This document shows positions 21,064 through 31,180 of a DNA stretch of 64,000 bases, in pieces. Under the pieces are notes generated by a model that was not told where the DNA came from, made no database searches, and saw nothing but the letters and a program-made list of their open reading frames with translations. Each line of letters starts with the position of its first letter. Positions within the stretch are counted from its first letter, which is position 1. The position numbers and the translations under genes were made by a program. This DNA is from Prillingera fragicola. Its lineage: Eukaryota > Basidiomycota > Tremellomycetes > Trichosporonales > Trichosporonaceae. Where the stretch lies: positions 248,001 to 312,000 of the forward strand of contig BEDY01000012.1 of assembly GCA_002335605.1 (NCBI GenBank). Direction: 5' to 3'.

Positions 21064-22410
21064 ATGCGCCTCACAACCCTAACCTACCTAGCTCTAGCAG
21101 CGACGCTCATCCACGCCCAATCCGACATCGCCCCAGCCTCAGGCGACGCACCAGAACCCACCCCACCCCCATCATCAGCCGACTCAGCACCAGCAGCAGC
21201 ACCATCCGAAGAATTCCCACCCTCAGGCCTCCCAGCCTCAGGCAGCGCAAACGACTTCCCACCCTCGGGCCTCCCAGCCTCAGGCAGCGCAAACGACTTC
21301 CCACCCTCGGGCCTCCCAGCCTCAGGCAGCGCCAACGACTTCCCCCCGTCCGGCCTCCCAGCCTCAGGCGGCGGCGGCGGCGATCCCCCGCCCTCCGGTC
21401 TTCCTCCCTCAGGCGGGGGCGGGAGCGACCTCCCCCCGTCGGGTCTTCCGGCGTCTGGCGGCGGGGGCGGGGGCAGTCCCCCTTCGGGCGGTGGGGGTGG
21501 CGGCTCTGCTCCAAGCGGCGGCGGTGGAGGGGGAGGGGGAGGGGGAGGTAGCGGCAGCCCGGCGCAGCCCACGCCTCCTCCCAACCCTGGTGGGGGTGGC
21601 AGCAGCGGAGGCGGAGGCAGCAGCGGCGGAGGCGGGGGCGGTGGTGGTGGGGCTGTGAGTGGTGGTGGTGGTGGTGGTGGAGGGAGCGGCGGTGGTGTTG
21701 CCACGCCTACGGGTCCTGCTGGTGGGGCTGCTACGCCTATCGCTGGCGGTGGAGGAGGGGGTGGGGCCAATGGAGGTGCCGGTGCTGGTTCTGGTGCTGG
21801 CGGCGCTGGTGCTGGAGGTGGTACTGGTGGCGGAGGAACTGGAGCTGGTGCTGGAGCTGGAACTGGTGCTGGTGCTGGTGCTGGAGGTGGCACTGGCACT
21901 GGAGCCGGAGCCGGGGCTGGCGGAGCTGGAGCTGGCGCTGGTTCTGGTGGCGCTGGTTCTGGTGGCGCTGGAGCTGGTTCCGGCGCTGGCTCCGGGACAG
22001 GCGGCGGCGCAGCAGCGGGCACGGGCGGCGGCACAGGAGCCGCAGCTGGCACAGGCATGGGCGGAGCTGCCGGCACAGGCGCTGCAGGAGGCGGCGCAGC
22101 GGCGTCCGGCGCGACGAGCCGCCTCACTGGCGCTGCGAGTGTTTCTGCTGCGGCTGCTTCGGCCATGTCTGCGGCGCTCATCTCTGGCGGTGGTGTCGGG
22201 TCTGGCTCGGGGTCTGGCTCGGGATCCGGGTCTGGGTCTGGGTCAGGCCAGCGCGGGTCTGCTATCAGCTCTCTTTCGCGGGCTATCGCTTCGACGACCT
22301 CGGCGATTGGGTCGGCTGCCAATGCTAGTGGCGCTGGGCGGGTTTCCGGCCTTGGGACCTTTGCGGCTGCTGGTGGGCTTTTGATTGGTGTTGCGGCGTG
22401 GTGGCTGTAG
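21064..22410 (+). CDS. Secreted Gly-rich repeat protein with hydrophobic C-terminal tail
   Basis: Single exon, 448 residues. Signal peptide MRLTTLTYLALAATLIHAQS (compare the preceding gene). Residues about 50-125 are five to six 15-residue repeats of the form FPPSGLPASGSAND, the first three nearly identical at DNA level. Then come long poly-Gly/Ser and Gly-Ala stretches to about residue 340, a Ser/Ala-rich helical region, a GSGSGSG run and a hydrophobic end (FAAAGGLLIGVAAWWL) compatible with GPI anchoring. No Cys in the mature part. Repeat number is likely to vary between strains. The long Pro-rich frame on the opposite strand is only the complement of this Gly-rich sequence. Confidence 0.68.
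   Translation: MRLTTLTYLALAATLIHAQSDIAPASGDAPEPTPPPSSADSAPAAAPSEEFPPSGLPASGSANDFPPSGLPASGSANDFPPSGLPASGSANDFPPSGLPASGGGGGDPPPSGLPPSGGGGSDLPPSGLPASGGGGGGSPPSGGGGGGSAPSGGGGGGGGGGGSGSPAQPTPPPNPGGGGSSGGGGSSGGGGGGGGGAVSGGGGGGGGSGGGVATPTGPAGGAATPIAGGGGGGGANGGAGAGSGAGGAGAGGGTGGGGTGAGAGAGTGAGAGAGGGTGTGAGAGAGGAGAGAGSGGAGSGGAGAGSGAGSGTGGGAAAGTGGGTGAAAGTGMGGAAGTGAAGGGAAASGATSRLTGAASVSAAAASAMSAALISGGGVGSGSGSGSGSGSGSGSGQRGSAISSLSRAIASTTSAIGSAANASGAGRVSGLGTFAAAGGLLIGVAAWWL
21214..21440 (+). repeat. 45-bp coding tandem repeat (FPPSGLPASGSAND units)
   Basis: Three near-identical 45-bp units followed by two to three diverged ones in which SAND is replaced by Gly runs. Inside the secreted Gly-rich protein gene. 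Confidence 0.85.
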
Positions 22411-23088
22411 GTGAGAAAAACACAAAGTGTATGCAGAGTAGCTGGCTGTTAGTTTTGTTAGCGAAGAGTGTAGGTAGATAGTTGATGACATGATATGATC
22501 TGTTGGACCAAAAGTGGCAGAAGTGGCCAATGTCGGCTTACGCAACCAACACATACTGCTCATGCTTCGTATCGCCAGTGGGTTCGACTAACCTCCCATA
22601 TCACCTAACCAGAAAATTAGAAACGTTCTAGGCTACGCTGTACTCTGGCCGGCTCAGATGGAGAAACACACCCGGGGTTGCAGACGGCGAAGCAAGTCTC
22701 CGCATTTGTTGAGAACAGACGGCAGACGGTACAGAAGCTTGATGGTTGAGTTCGAGGTGTCTCTGGCAGCCAGCTGGGCAGCAGCGAAACATTACAGTAT
22801 ATGATAACTCCAAGGTCGAATCGGTGCGGCCCACGAATAGTCTGCAGCCTCAATCAGGACATGTAGGGCACTGCCACCCCTCTCCACTTCCTGGTGAGTT
22901 GCCTCCTAAGATAATGGCAAGTCCTCGAGGTTGTGTTGGCCACTTGAACCTTGAACTCCTCTCCTTGGTAGCTGCAAACAGAAGCTTCTTTATCCTGGCC
23001 TCATGAATGGGCGAGTGTCGCTAGCGATTGCGGCCATTCAACTCGTTCGGAGCGGTCGACAACGACACCAAAACTGACCAACATCAAG
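22411..23088. other. Intergenic, nothing recognised
   Basis: Region between a protein gene and tRNA-Asp. No coding frame or repeat supported. Confidence 0.5.
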
Positions 23089-23160
23089 TTCTTGTTCGTA
23101 TAACGGTTAGTATGCTCGCTTGTCACGCGGGAGATCGGGGTTCGATTCCCCGACAGGAAG
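23089..23160 (+). tRNA. tRNA-Asp (GTC)
   Basis: 72-nt cloverleaf without intron. Acceptor arms TTCTTGT / ACAGGAA pair (with one T-G), D-arm region GTATAACGGTTAGTA (A box), anticodon loop TTGTCAC with GTC at 23122-23124 closed by CTCGC/GCGGG, T-arm CGGGGTTCGATTCCCCG (B box), discriminator G. A T5 run at 23162-23166 is the Pol III terminator. Confidence 0.95.
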
Positions 23161-23161
23161 C

Positions 23162-23166
23162 TTTTT
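23162..23166 (+). terminator. RNA polymerase III terminator of tRNA-Asp
   Basis: TTTTT two bases after the mature 3' end. Confidence 0.8.
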
Positions 23167-23428
23167 GGCCTCTTGGCTCTTCTTTTTCATGCATGAGATG
23201 TGCAGGAATGGTTGTTCAAACGTTTGGAAAGGTGTATGGTTGTTGGTTGGGTGGCGCTGGTGCGAATAGGTGCGAAGTGTTCGACCCTGGTCTCGCCGTT
23301 GCGGCTCGGTGACACTTCTCGGCCGCAGTGTGGCTGTTGAGAGACTGCTGATGCTGCTCTCGGTCTTCGTCATTGTTATAAGCAAGTATGTTGCACGGCA
23401 AAGAGTATCATGTGAAGCTACGAAATGT

Positions 23429-25756
23429 CTAGAGTCGCCCCCACGCCTCCCTGATCCAACCGCCGAGAATACCACCATATGTCTGGGGAATACTCTGTCC
23501 GTCAGCCCGGCCCTTGGCTAGAACTCACCGTAAGCTTGAACGTCTCTGCAGCCGTTGCGTCCTCTGGGAAGTCGAGCGGATACTTGGGAGCAGGAACGAG
23601 CTCATATGCAATTGCTGCCGGGACACGTTGGGGGTCGGTGAGTAGTGCGCCTAATTGGACCACTGGTGCGGTCTGTACCAAGTCAATGGCAAAGGAGAGC
23701 GTCTTGAGTGTCCCCGCAAGAAGCGTGTAGAGCTGGCCATTTAGCTTGTTTACACAGCGCAGACTCACCGGAATGAGAAACAGCAATGGCGCACACCCCA
23801 TGGTCCACCAAAACCCAATCGAGAGCGCGAGGACACCCCCAAACCGCGCGCCGCGCAGCAAGGTCTGCTGCTGGCCCATGACTGCGTCCCAGATCCGCGC
23901 ATAGGCAAACCACGTCAGACGCCAGCAAAGTCTAGCCACCTTGTACCCTACCCAGATGGGCAGTGCCAAGACCCGTACGAGGTCGGCTACGAAAGCGAGC
24001 ATGAGCGTGGCGCCGCATGGGCCAAGGAGACACAGCGAGGCGTGCAGGGGTCCCGGGTGCCAGCGCCGTTCTTCCATTGACTGGGTGATGAATCCCCAGT
24101 CCAGCAGGCGCGCAGTGGCGGCAGAGTAGGTGGCGGTGTAGTCCTCGAGGCGGATTTTGAACAGCGGGAATGCGACGCTCGAGTAGCATGTCCTTGGGAC
24201 GTGGGAGAGGATGAACGTCGTCGCTGTTCGAGGTAGCTGGAAAGCCAAGGAAAGTCGAGCCACAGCACTGCAATGTACGTTGCGAGTGTGAACCCCAGAG
24301 TTGTGTCCAACTTGATGTTGTAGGCTGCGTTCTGGGTGGCCAGTGATTCGCCATGGGCGCCTCCAGCAGGTGCCACGTCAGAGAGAATCTCGAGACGGCG
24401 TGCCAGCACATCGACTATCGTCAGCACTCTCCTCGCCAAGCAACATACCAATAAAGCTCAGCTTACGCAGCGACATTTCGTGCCCGGGCACAAACCGGGA
24501 CGACAACACCCTAACAACCCTGTACGCACCACCGCGCACCCTCGCCGAAGCGCGAAACGTGGCCACCAAAACGACACCACTCAAGCGCCCCAAAGCAATC
24601 GCAGCTGGGATCCACATCAGCGGCCCCGCGACCAGTGCCGGCAGCGGCTCGCCGGGCCAGAGCGGGTGCGCCCAGACAGCATACCATGGCAGAGGCAGGA
24701 GATTCAGCACAGGCAGAAACCCAGGGACGACCAGCGCGAGGACGGTTGCGGGTGTGTAGAGGGGGTTTGCTGTCCAGTCGGGGAACATCCATCTTTTGCG
24801 GGTGGCAACTGAGAGGTCATAGCCGTAACTGAAGCGGCGGGTGTGTTGGCGAAACGAATCCGCTAGGTTTAGGGGGTGTGGGAGGAGGGTCTGGAAGCGG
24901 ACGGGGAGGGGGAGGGGTGGCGCGTACTCGTACACTAGCGTGTAGAGGCGTCTGGTTGTCAGGACTAGGAGTAGGTAGGCCAAGTCAAAGATCCCTAGGA
25001 TATAGAAGAGTGTAGGCAAGAGGCGGAGGTGGAATTGGCTCGAGGGCGGTGTCGCTGAGCGGATTAGCTCGACTTGGGCGGCGCGGGTGGTTGAGAGCTG
25101 GATGTCAGTGGTGACAGGAGAGTTGAGGCTCACGTGAGAGAGGATTGCAGCGAGGTGCGGGTCGGCGAGAGGGGCAAGGCTGTCTGGGCCCGTGTAGAGT
25201 AGTCCAGTGGACGTGCTGGTGAGAGCATCCCCAGGGAGGAGATGGGTGATGTTGGCTGAGGCCCAGGTGGGGAGGTGCCGGGAGCATGGGCCGTCTGAAG
25301 AGCTGGGCGGCGCGTAGAGGACCGTTGTCGCCCGGGTACTGTATCCCAGTGGGAGAGGGTTAAAGCCCATGGACACATGAATGATCAGTGACAGCTCGGC
25401 ACCACTGCCCAGAGTGTCTTGCTCGCCAGTGGACTCATCACTGGGTGTCTCGCATGGAAGCCTCATGCGCGGCGGCAGCTTTGAGCGCACTGACTCGACG
25501 CGCGCAAGTGGCCGAAGAGGAGCGAATTGTTCTGAACATTGAGCATATGGGGCTGTAGAATCCTGCTTGGTTAGCTCATGGACATCGGCGCGCATGTCAG
25601 TACTGTTGGAGCTGGTTTCCGCCTGGTTGACCAAAGCGACGAGAGACGCACCCATTTCGATACAATGCCCACGACCACCAGGTCTTCGTCTACCCGCCAG
25701 CCAACGGCGATACCCGAGGGATGTGTAAATCCGTGCGTGGGCCAGAAGACGCGCAT
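23429..25756 (-). CDS. GPI1: GPI1/PIG-Q-like subunit of the GPI N-acetylglucosaminyltransferase (divergent)
   Basis: Exons read as 25756..25652, 25562..24449, 24414..about 24270, about 24240..23529 and 23482..23429. Introns: 89 nt (ctaac branch), 34 nt, one unresolved frame change near 24230-24290, and 46 nt. N-terminus MRVFWPTHGFTHPSGIAVGW resembles the start of fungal Gpi1 proteins. Multi-pass hydrophobic C-terminal half: a helix after AAYNIKLDTTLGFTLATYIA, then LPIWVGYKVARLCWRLTWF, a GFWWTMGCAPLLFLIPVS helix, and LLTDPQRVPAAIAYELVP, which matches the Gpi1-type D-P-x-R-[LV]-P-x-x-I ending. GPI1 stabilises the ER complex that makes GlcNAc-PI, the first GPI-anchor intermediate. Identification is by motif pattern and remains tentative; no alternative family fits better. 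Confidence 0.55.
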
Positions 25757-26365
25757 GACACGAGTGATTGAATGTGAGCCGGGGAGAGGAATGAGAGAGC
25801 GCGTGGAAGGATGGAAGTTTGTGTGTGATGAAGAGTGAACGGGGTCGTCAAGTCGTAAGGAGAAGCCTGAACGTAACCAATCTTGAAATCATCATTGCAT
25901 GTCGTTTTGAGGATCCCTCGCACGTCGACGAGGCTATTGCATGGGGTGACGTGGAGGATGGAGCGAAAGACGAACAATGGCTCAAAGTCGTAAACCAACA
26001 ATGTCCAATCTGGCCGAGGTGGAGGTCGTCCACTGCTATCACTATAAATGCCCTCTTCACCTTTGTCCGTCAGCAGACATGCAAAGAGCGTGCCATGGGC
26101 AAGTGCAAACACTCGTGAGTAACAGTATAACCTCCCAGTGACCGCCTTTGCTTGCTTTCCCGTTGCATCCCAAGACATGGAGTAAAGAACGGCCTTGAGC
26201 GTGCCTCAGTGCGACACAACAGTCCACAATTGCCAGGCCAGACTTGCTCCATTTCATGCTCTTGCTCTGCATTATCCAGGCCGCAGAGCAGCCGCCCTTG
26301 AGCTAGTAAAAGTATTAACAAAATCGACGTCCCTCCCTCTAAACCGTCTCTCTCACGACACGCTC
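25757..26365. other. Intergenic, nothing recognised
   Basis: Separates two minus-strand genes; contains the promoter of the GPI1-like gene. Frames here are short and not coding-like. Confidence 0.5.
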
Positions 26366-28453
26366 CTAACGAGACATGTGTCTATTCGACTTGAGCTCGG
26401 GCGACACAGGCGCAGCATACTCGGCCTCATCGATACTCTTGAGCGTCTCAGTCCTCGACAGCTTCGGCATGCCCGTGAGCGCCTCCTCGTCGTAGCTCGA
26501 GTCGGTCGCCTCAGAGCCGTCGTTCGCGTGGCCTTGTGCGGTGGCGCCGGGGGAAGACGCGGCGGGGTTGGCCGCGCCTGCTGCTCCAGCACCGGCCGCA
26601 CCCGCGGCTTGGGCTTGCATCATCTTGGCCATCATGCGGCCGAGGTCGTCGGCGTCGCGGCCGGGCTTGGTCCAGCGGCGGATACGCTCGCCGTAGAACA
26701 TGAGCAGCCTGGTTTGTCAGCTTTGGCCACTTAGACGCGGCCGGGGGGGGGGGGGGTAGACTCACAGTGGGCAGGGAACAAAGGCCACGGCAAGGCAGGC
26801 AATGAGGGTGCCGGCAATGTTGGGGTTGAGGGCCTCGTACATATCGTAAGTGAACAGGGGGAAGACGACACCGAGAATTGAACGGGTTACTGTTCCTGCT
26901 GCCAGGACTGACGCGGCGTTCATGAGGTAGGCGTCGACGAGGTAGTTCTGCTCCGTTAGCTGCTGTTGCTGAGGAGATGAGAGCGCGACTCACGGAAAGA
27001 CCGAGGAAGAGAAGCACGAGACCGGCACCGAAGGGCACAGTCGCGATAATAGGCGCGATCCAGTGGATGGTCTTTGGAGCGCAGGTCCATGCAAAGATGA
27101 ATAGAGCGACGGGGAGCACGATGGCCCCAAGCATGGTACCGGGGAGACGCGCCTCGGGGGGCAGGTAGCCCTTCTTGGCGAGGTTGCGGGCGTAGCGCGG
27201 GTTGTCGTAAAAGATGATAAATGCGAGGGAGAGGAACGAGCCGACAGTGAGCCCAACGAACGCCAAGGCGGCGACTCCGGGGTTCCAGCCGCGCAGGCCT
27301 TGGAAGACGAGGGGGAAGGCGGTGAACTGCATGTAGAGAATGGCAAAGATGACGGCCATGCTGGCATGTTAGCGAGGCTCGCGGAACGGGGGCTTACTAG
27401 AGGGAGATGAACATGACGATTGGCTCTGTGAAGAGCAGCTTGTACGGCGTCTTGAGCTGGTTGAGGAACAGCTCCTTTGTGCGGAGGGGACGGCGCACGT
27501 CGGCCTCACACCTGTAGACCTTGCCGGTAGCCTTGCTGAGGCGCTTGGCGCGTGCGCGGAGAAGAACAGGCCCGTACGTCTCGGGCAGCAAGAGCCAGCC
27601 GAGGAAGGTGAGTGCAGCGGAGAAAAAGGCAATGACGGCCGCAACCCACTGCCACTCAGACTTCATTGACAGGAAGCCGCCAGCGACGGGACCGATAGAA
27701 GGGCCGAGGAAGGGCATGGCGGAGAACACACCCATGGCGAGGCCGCGGTCGCGAGCCTCAAACATGTCGGCAATGATGCCGCCAGAGTTTGTCATTGTCG
27801 ACGAGCCAAACGTTCCCGAAAAGAACCGCATGATCAGCAAAGTGTTGATATCCTTGGCCCCGCACGCGCCGGCGTTGAAGGCCGTGAAGGGGATGTAGGT
27901 AAAGACAAACATGTTGCGGCGGCCAAAGACTTCAGAGCACGGCGCCCAGAACAGGGGGCCAATGACGAACCCTAGGACGTAGATGCCCGTGACTATGCTG
28001 TTAGCTCAGCATGATAGCTGGGAACGTACTCATAATGTACAGCATGTCGTTGTGGTCGGGGAATGCCATGCGGAGATTGGCGATTGCTGCAGAGAGCATG
28101 GACGAGCCAAAACCAACTGCGAGCGTACCCGTCGCGGCTGACTGTCAGTTGCTGGTCTCCACGACTCCGTCGTCCCACGTACCGAGAATGGTTACACCCC
28201 ACTTGTAGGTGAACCCATATGTCTGCGGGTTCTCGGGATCGGTGGGGATCCATGACACGACATAGGGGCTCTCCTCGGTACCTTCACCCTTGTACTGGTG
28301 GTTGATGATATCCTCCCAAGGGGTGACCTTTTGGCGCCACGGACGTTTCCGCAGCGAGTGACCGGCCTGGGGTTGGGCGACCGCCCCAACTGTGGATGTT
28401 GAGGGTTGCGAGTAGTGAGCAGAGGGCTCGGCGCCCTTTTCCTGGGACTCCAT
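26366..28453 (-). CDS. MFS multidrug/polyamine exporter, DHA1 family
   Basis: Six exons: 28453..28183, 28137..28030, 27992..27398, 27360..26994, 26947..26766, 26708..26366; 621 residues. Introns are 37-57 nt. The cytosolic N-terminus holds the typical fungal DHA1 phrase VSWIPTDPENPQTYGFTYKW directly before helix 1. Other motifs: PLFWAPCSEVFGRRNMF (loop 2-3 motif A), a Ser/Gly-rich helix 5 (GPSIGPVAGGF, antiporter motif C), and 12 membrane segments. Proton antiporters of this group export drugs, polyamines or toxic metabolites. The long acidic/Ser-rich C-terminal tail (about 110 residues, GMPKLSRTETLKSIDE) is a likely phosphorylation and turnover region. The last intron contains a run of about 14 G on the plus strand near 26743-26756. 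Confidence 0.88.
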
Positions 28454-30510
28454 GGGGTTTAGGTGAGGCAAGGCGGGGTGTTGTCGTTGTTGTTGTGGGA
28501 TGAAGGGAAGAGAGTGGGTTAGTGGCCGATGCCGCGCTTTAATATGGCCGTGTGGGTCAGGACGGTGAAGATGAGTGCGATGATGAGAAACAGTGTACGA
28601 CAGATAACTCGACGTATAACTCGACGTTGCTATAATTGCCCACAGACGAACGCGAGTGGTCGCTGGCACCTCGGTGGAGCCCGATTGTTGCCAGCCGCCG
28701 CCGGCCCCCGGCGAGTGAGAGAGAGAGTACAACATCAACAGCGATCCCTGCTCCCCCCACTTCGGCCTCGGCGTTCATCGACAAAACTCACTACATCCGC
28801 AGCCTGCACCTATGCCATGCTACATCTTCCGATGCATGCATACACGAAGAACAAGCCCCATCTACAAGCTATGAACCTCGTCCCAGCTGCGCGACGACTC
28901 TGATGAACAGCACATGTGGTGGTCTGCAGCCAAGAGTCCAAAGATAGAGTGGCTCTGTTGATGGGCAGTGGGTGCCTCTCCGGCCGCCGTTGCTTCACCC
29001 GGGGTCACGCGACGTACTCGTCCGCATATCCTCCCCGCCCGGCCCCCCGAGGTTGAGCTGCGGTTGGTGCACTACATGCGGAGCACATACGGTGGAGCAT
29101 GCGGATGGGGAGCACATGTACATCCAGCAGCGCGCGGAGATCGGGGAAAAGCCGGTGCTGCCCCGACCTATCGTGGCTATGGTGAGATGAGGCAACAACT
29201 GTCGGCCTTTACCTCGGTCGGCCATTCCGTTGCTCGACGCACTAGGAATCTGCCAGTGTGCTACAGCTGACAGCTGAAAGACGTATTGACACATACATAA
29301 GAGTGGCAGGGCTAACAGGATGTGCAACATCCCAGGCCGCCGTCAACGCACATTCTTGCTCTCTGGATCGCTACAACACATCCCAGGCTCCTTTTGGGAC
29401 TCTTGGGGGTCAATCCGTCTAAATGAGCGTCAACAGTTTCCATGCACCACCTTTTGCTGCTTGAGGAGCCCATTGGGTGTACAGCTACGACCGGACGTTG
29501 GAGATGGGTCGGTGCGGCCGGGCCGGAGCGCGTCAGCTCACACGAAGTCGATGGATCGATGGCTTGGGCCCCGCGGACTGTGCAGTCCGGCGATAGTCAT
29601 AGGGTGTCAACGAGCGTCTTGATCAGGCAGCTCGAGCTAACTCCTCGGCAGCAGTTCCCCCGTTCTCTTCCCCGCCAGTTAGTGCGTCAATGTTGACTGT
29701 CCTTAATCCAACGGCCAAACACAGTTGCTCAGGTGTACCCCAACGGTCAGCACCAGATTAACACTCATGACACGGTGGGCAGGCGGCGTTCAGCGTTCAG
29801 CGATCAGCAAGCGGCAGGGCACCCTTGCCTCCCTAGTCTCAATGCTGGCGTGTGCGCCGTCGTGGCAGATCTGGGGCACCCTTGGTTGGCCAGCATCTCT
29901 CCATGCTTTCATCAGCAAAGCTGATTTTGGGCAAGCAAAGGCCGTTGAGCTCATCATAGCATTGCAGTGATGTCAGTGTCGCGATGAAGAACACTGTTTG
30001 TGAGGTTGCGGCCACGCTGTCGTCATTCAAGACGTCAGGATCGCATTCTCAGGAGTGGAGGTTCACTGCGCGGTGTGGGATGGCTTGTGTGCGACAAACG
30101 ATGAACTGTGAGCTGTCCATGCACATCCTGCTTTCGCAGTGAAGGCTTAGAGTATACAGCTTGCACGTCTATGCTATGCAATGCACAATTAGATGAGCGA
30201 ATGGACAACCAAACCTCTAGCAAGGTGCCAAGACATGAGCCACCCGGGTCTGTGCGATTGCCGGTACCAATGACGATTGTCACTCGGGGGCTATTGTTCC
30301 GCTCAGCTCATCTCCATCCATTCCCTCTCCTTTGTCCATCATCCATCGTCTTACTCAACCTCGACACTCTCTTCTGCATCCTACGCACAGCTGTGCATAA
30401 CATCCTCAGACCATCGCCGATCCACACCTCCTCTACTTCTCACGTGAACCAACGCCGTTATCCCACGTCATCGTCCTCGTCCGTCGCCCACAACCACCCC
30501 CCTCCACAAG
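28454..30510. other. 2-kb divergent intergenic region, no gene supported
   Basis: Separates the minus-strand DHA1 transporter from a plus-strand membrane protein gene. Contains a small direct repeat TAACTCGACGT at about 28604-28626. A C-rich/CT-rich leader precedes 30511. Confidence 0.5.
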
Positions 30511-31110
30511 ATGTCGAGCCTCAAACCCCCCAACACAACCACGGCGCCCCCGCTATCCAAACGCCCCGACCTCCGCCTCCGCGCCGGCGTCTACTTTGCC
30601 CTCCTCCTAGTCCTAGCCTACATGCACGAGACCTGCGAGACGTCCCTCCTCCTCGGCGACCTCTTTGCCGGCATGGCCTTTCTCTCCGTCACGGGGCTGT
30701 ACCTCCTCAGCCTCGTCGACGGCGTCGCGGACAAGCACGCAAAGCCAAAGTCAAAGTCGTCTCCGCAGGCCGACGCCGGGACAGCCGCCGAGCCCCCCTC
30801 GGCGGCGGCCGCTGCGGCCGCAGAAGTCGTCGACTCGCCCGGGCTCGGCCTCACGCCCCGGAGTGTGCTCAACGCCGCTGCCCCGGGGGTCTTCATGTGG
30901 GCCCTCCACGGTCTGCAGCCCCCGCGCCGCGTGCTGGCTGTCAAATCCATGTTTGTCGCGGTGGTGTTCGCGCTGTTCATCGTCGGTACCGAGCTGTACA
31001 AGCGCGAGCACGGGGGCAGCATCAGGTTGAAGGAGGAGTGGAGGGTGCCTGCCGAGGCTGCCGAGGCTAGGGCAAAGGCGGCCGCGAGCAAGGGTGCAAA
31101 GGCGCAGTAG
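30511..31110 (+). CDS. Small membrane protein (199 aa), unknown function
   Basis: Single exon starting MSSLKPPNTTT. Three to four hydrophobic segments: residues about 28-42 (VYFALLLVLAYM), about 48-68 (LLLGDLFAGMAFLSVTGLYLLSLV), a weak one near residue 125 (APGVFMWAL) and about 146-162 (VAVVFALFIVGTELY). Between them lies a hydrophilic Lys/Ala/Ser loop; the C-terminal tail is Ala/Lys-rich. No recognised domain. It resembles in size and layout the small membrane proteins at 38.4-50.7 kb but no clear sequence motif is shared. Confidence 0.6.
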   Translation: MSSLKPPNTTTAPPLSKRPDLRLRAGVYFALLLVLAYMHETCETSLLLGDLFAGMAFLSVTGLYLLSLVDGVADKHAKPKSKSSPQADAGTAAEPPSAAAAAAAEVVDSPGLGLTPRSVLNAAAPGVFMWALHGLQPPRRVLAVKSMFVAVVFALFIVGTELYKREHGGSIRLKEEWRVPAEAAEARAKAAASKGAKAQ

Positions 31111-31180
31111 ATGTAGAGGTCCGCGAATCTCTAATGCATATGATAACCTTGACAGATAATGTCCCACTACTACTGCTCTA

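Noticed and set aside
21084..22322. 412-residue Pro-rich frame on the minus strand opposite the Gly-rich secreted protein
   Set aside because: It is the complement of GGN/GCN codons; no start context, domain or non-repetitive sequence supports it.
28454..30510. Several 80-120 residue frames in the 2-kb gap
   Set aside because: Overlapping on both strands with no motif, signal peptide or splice pattern.
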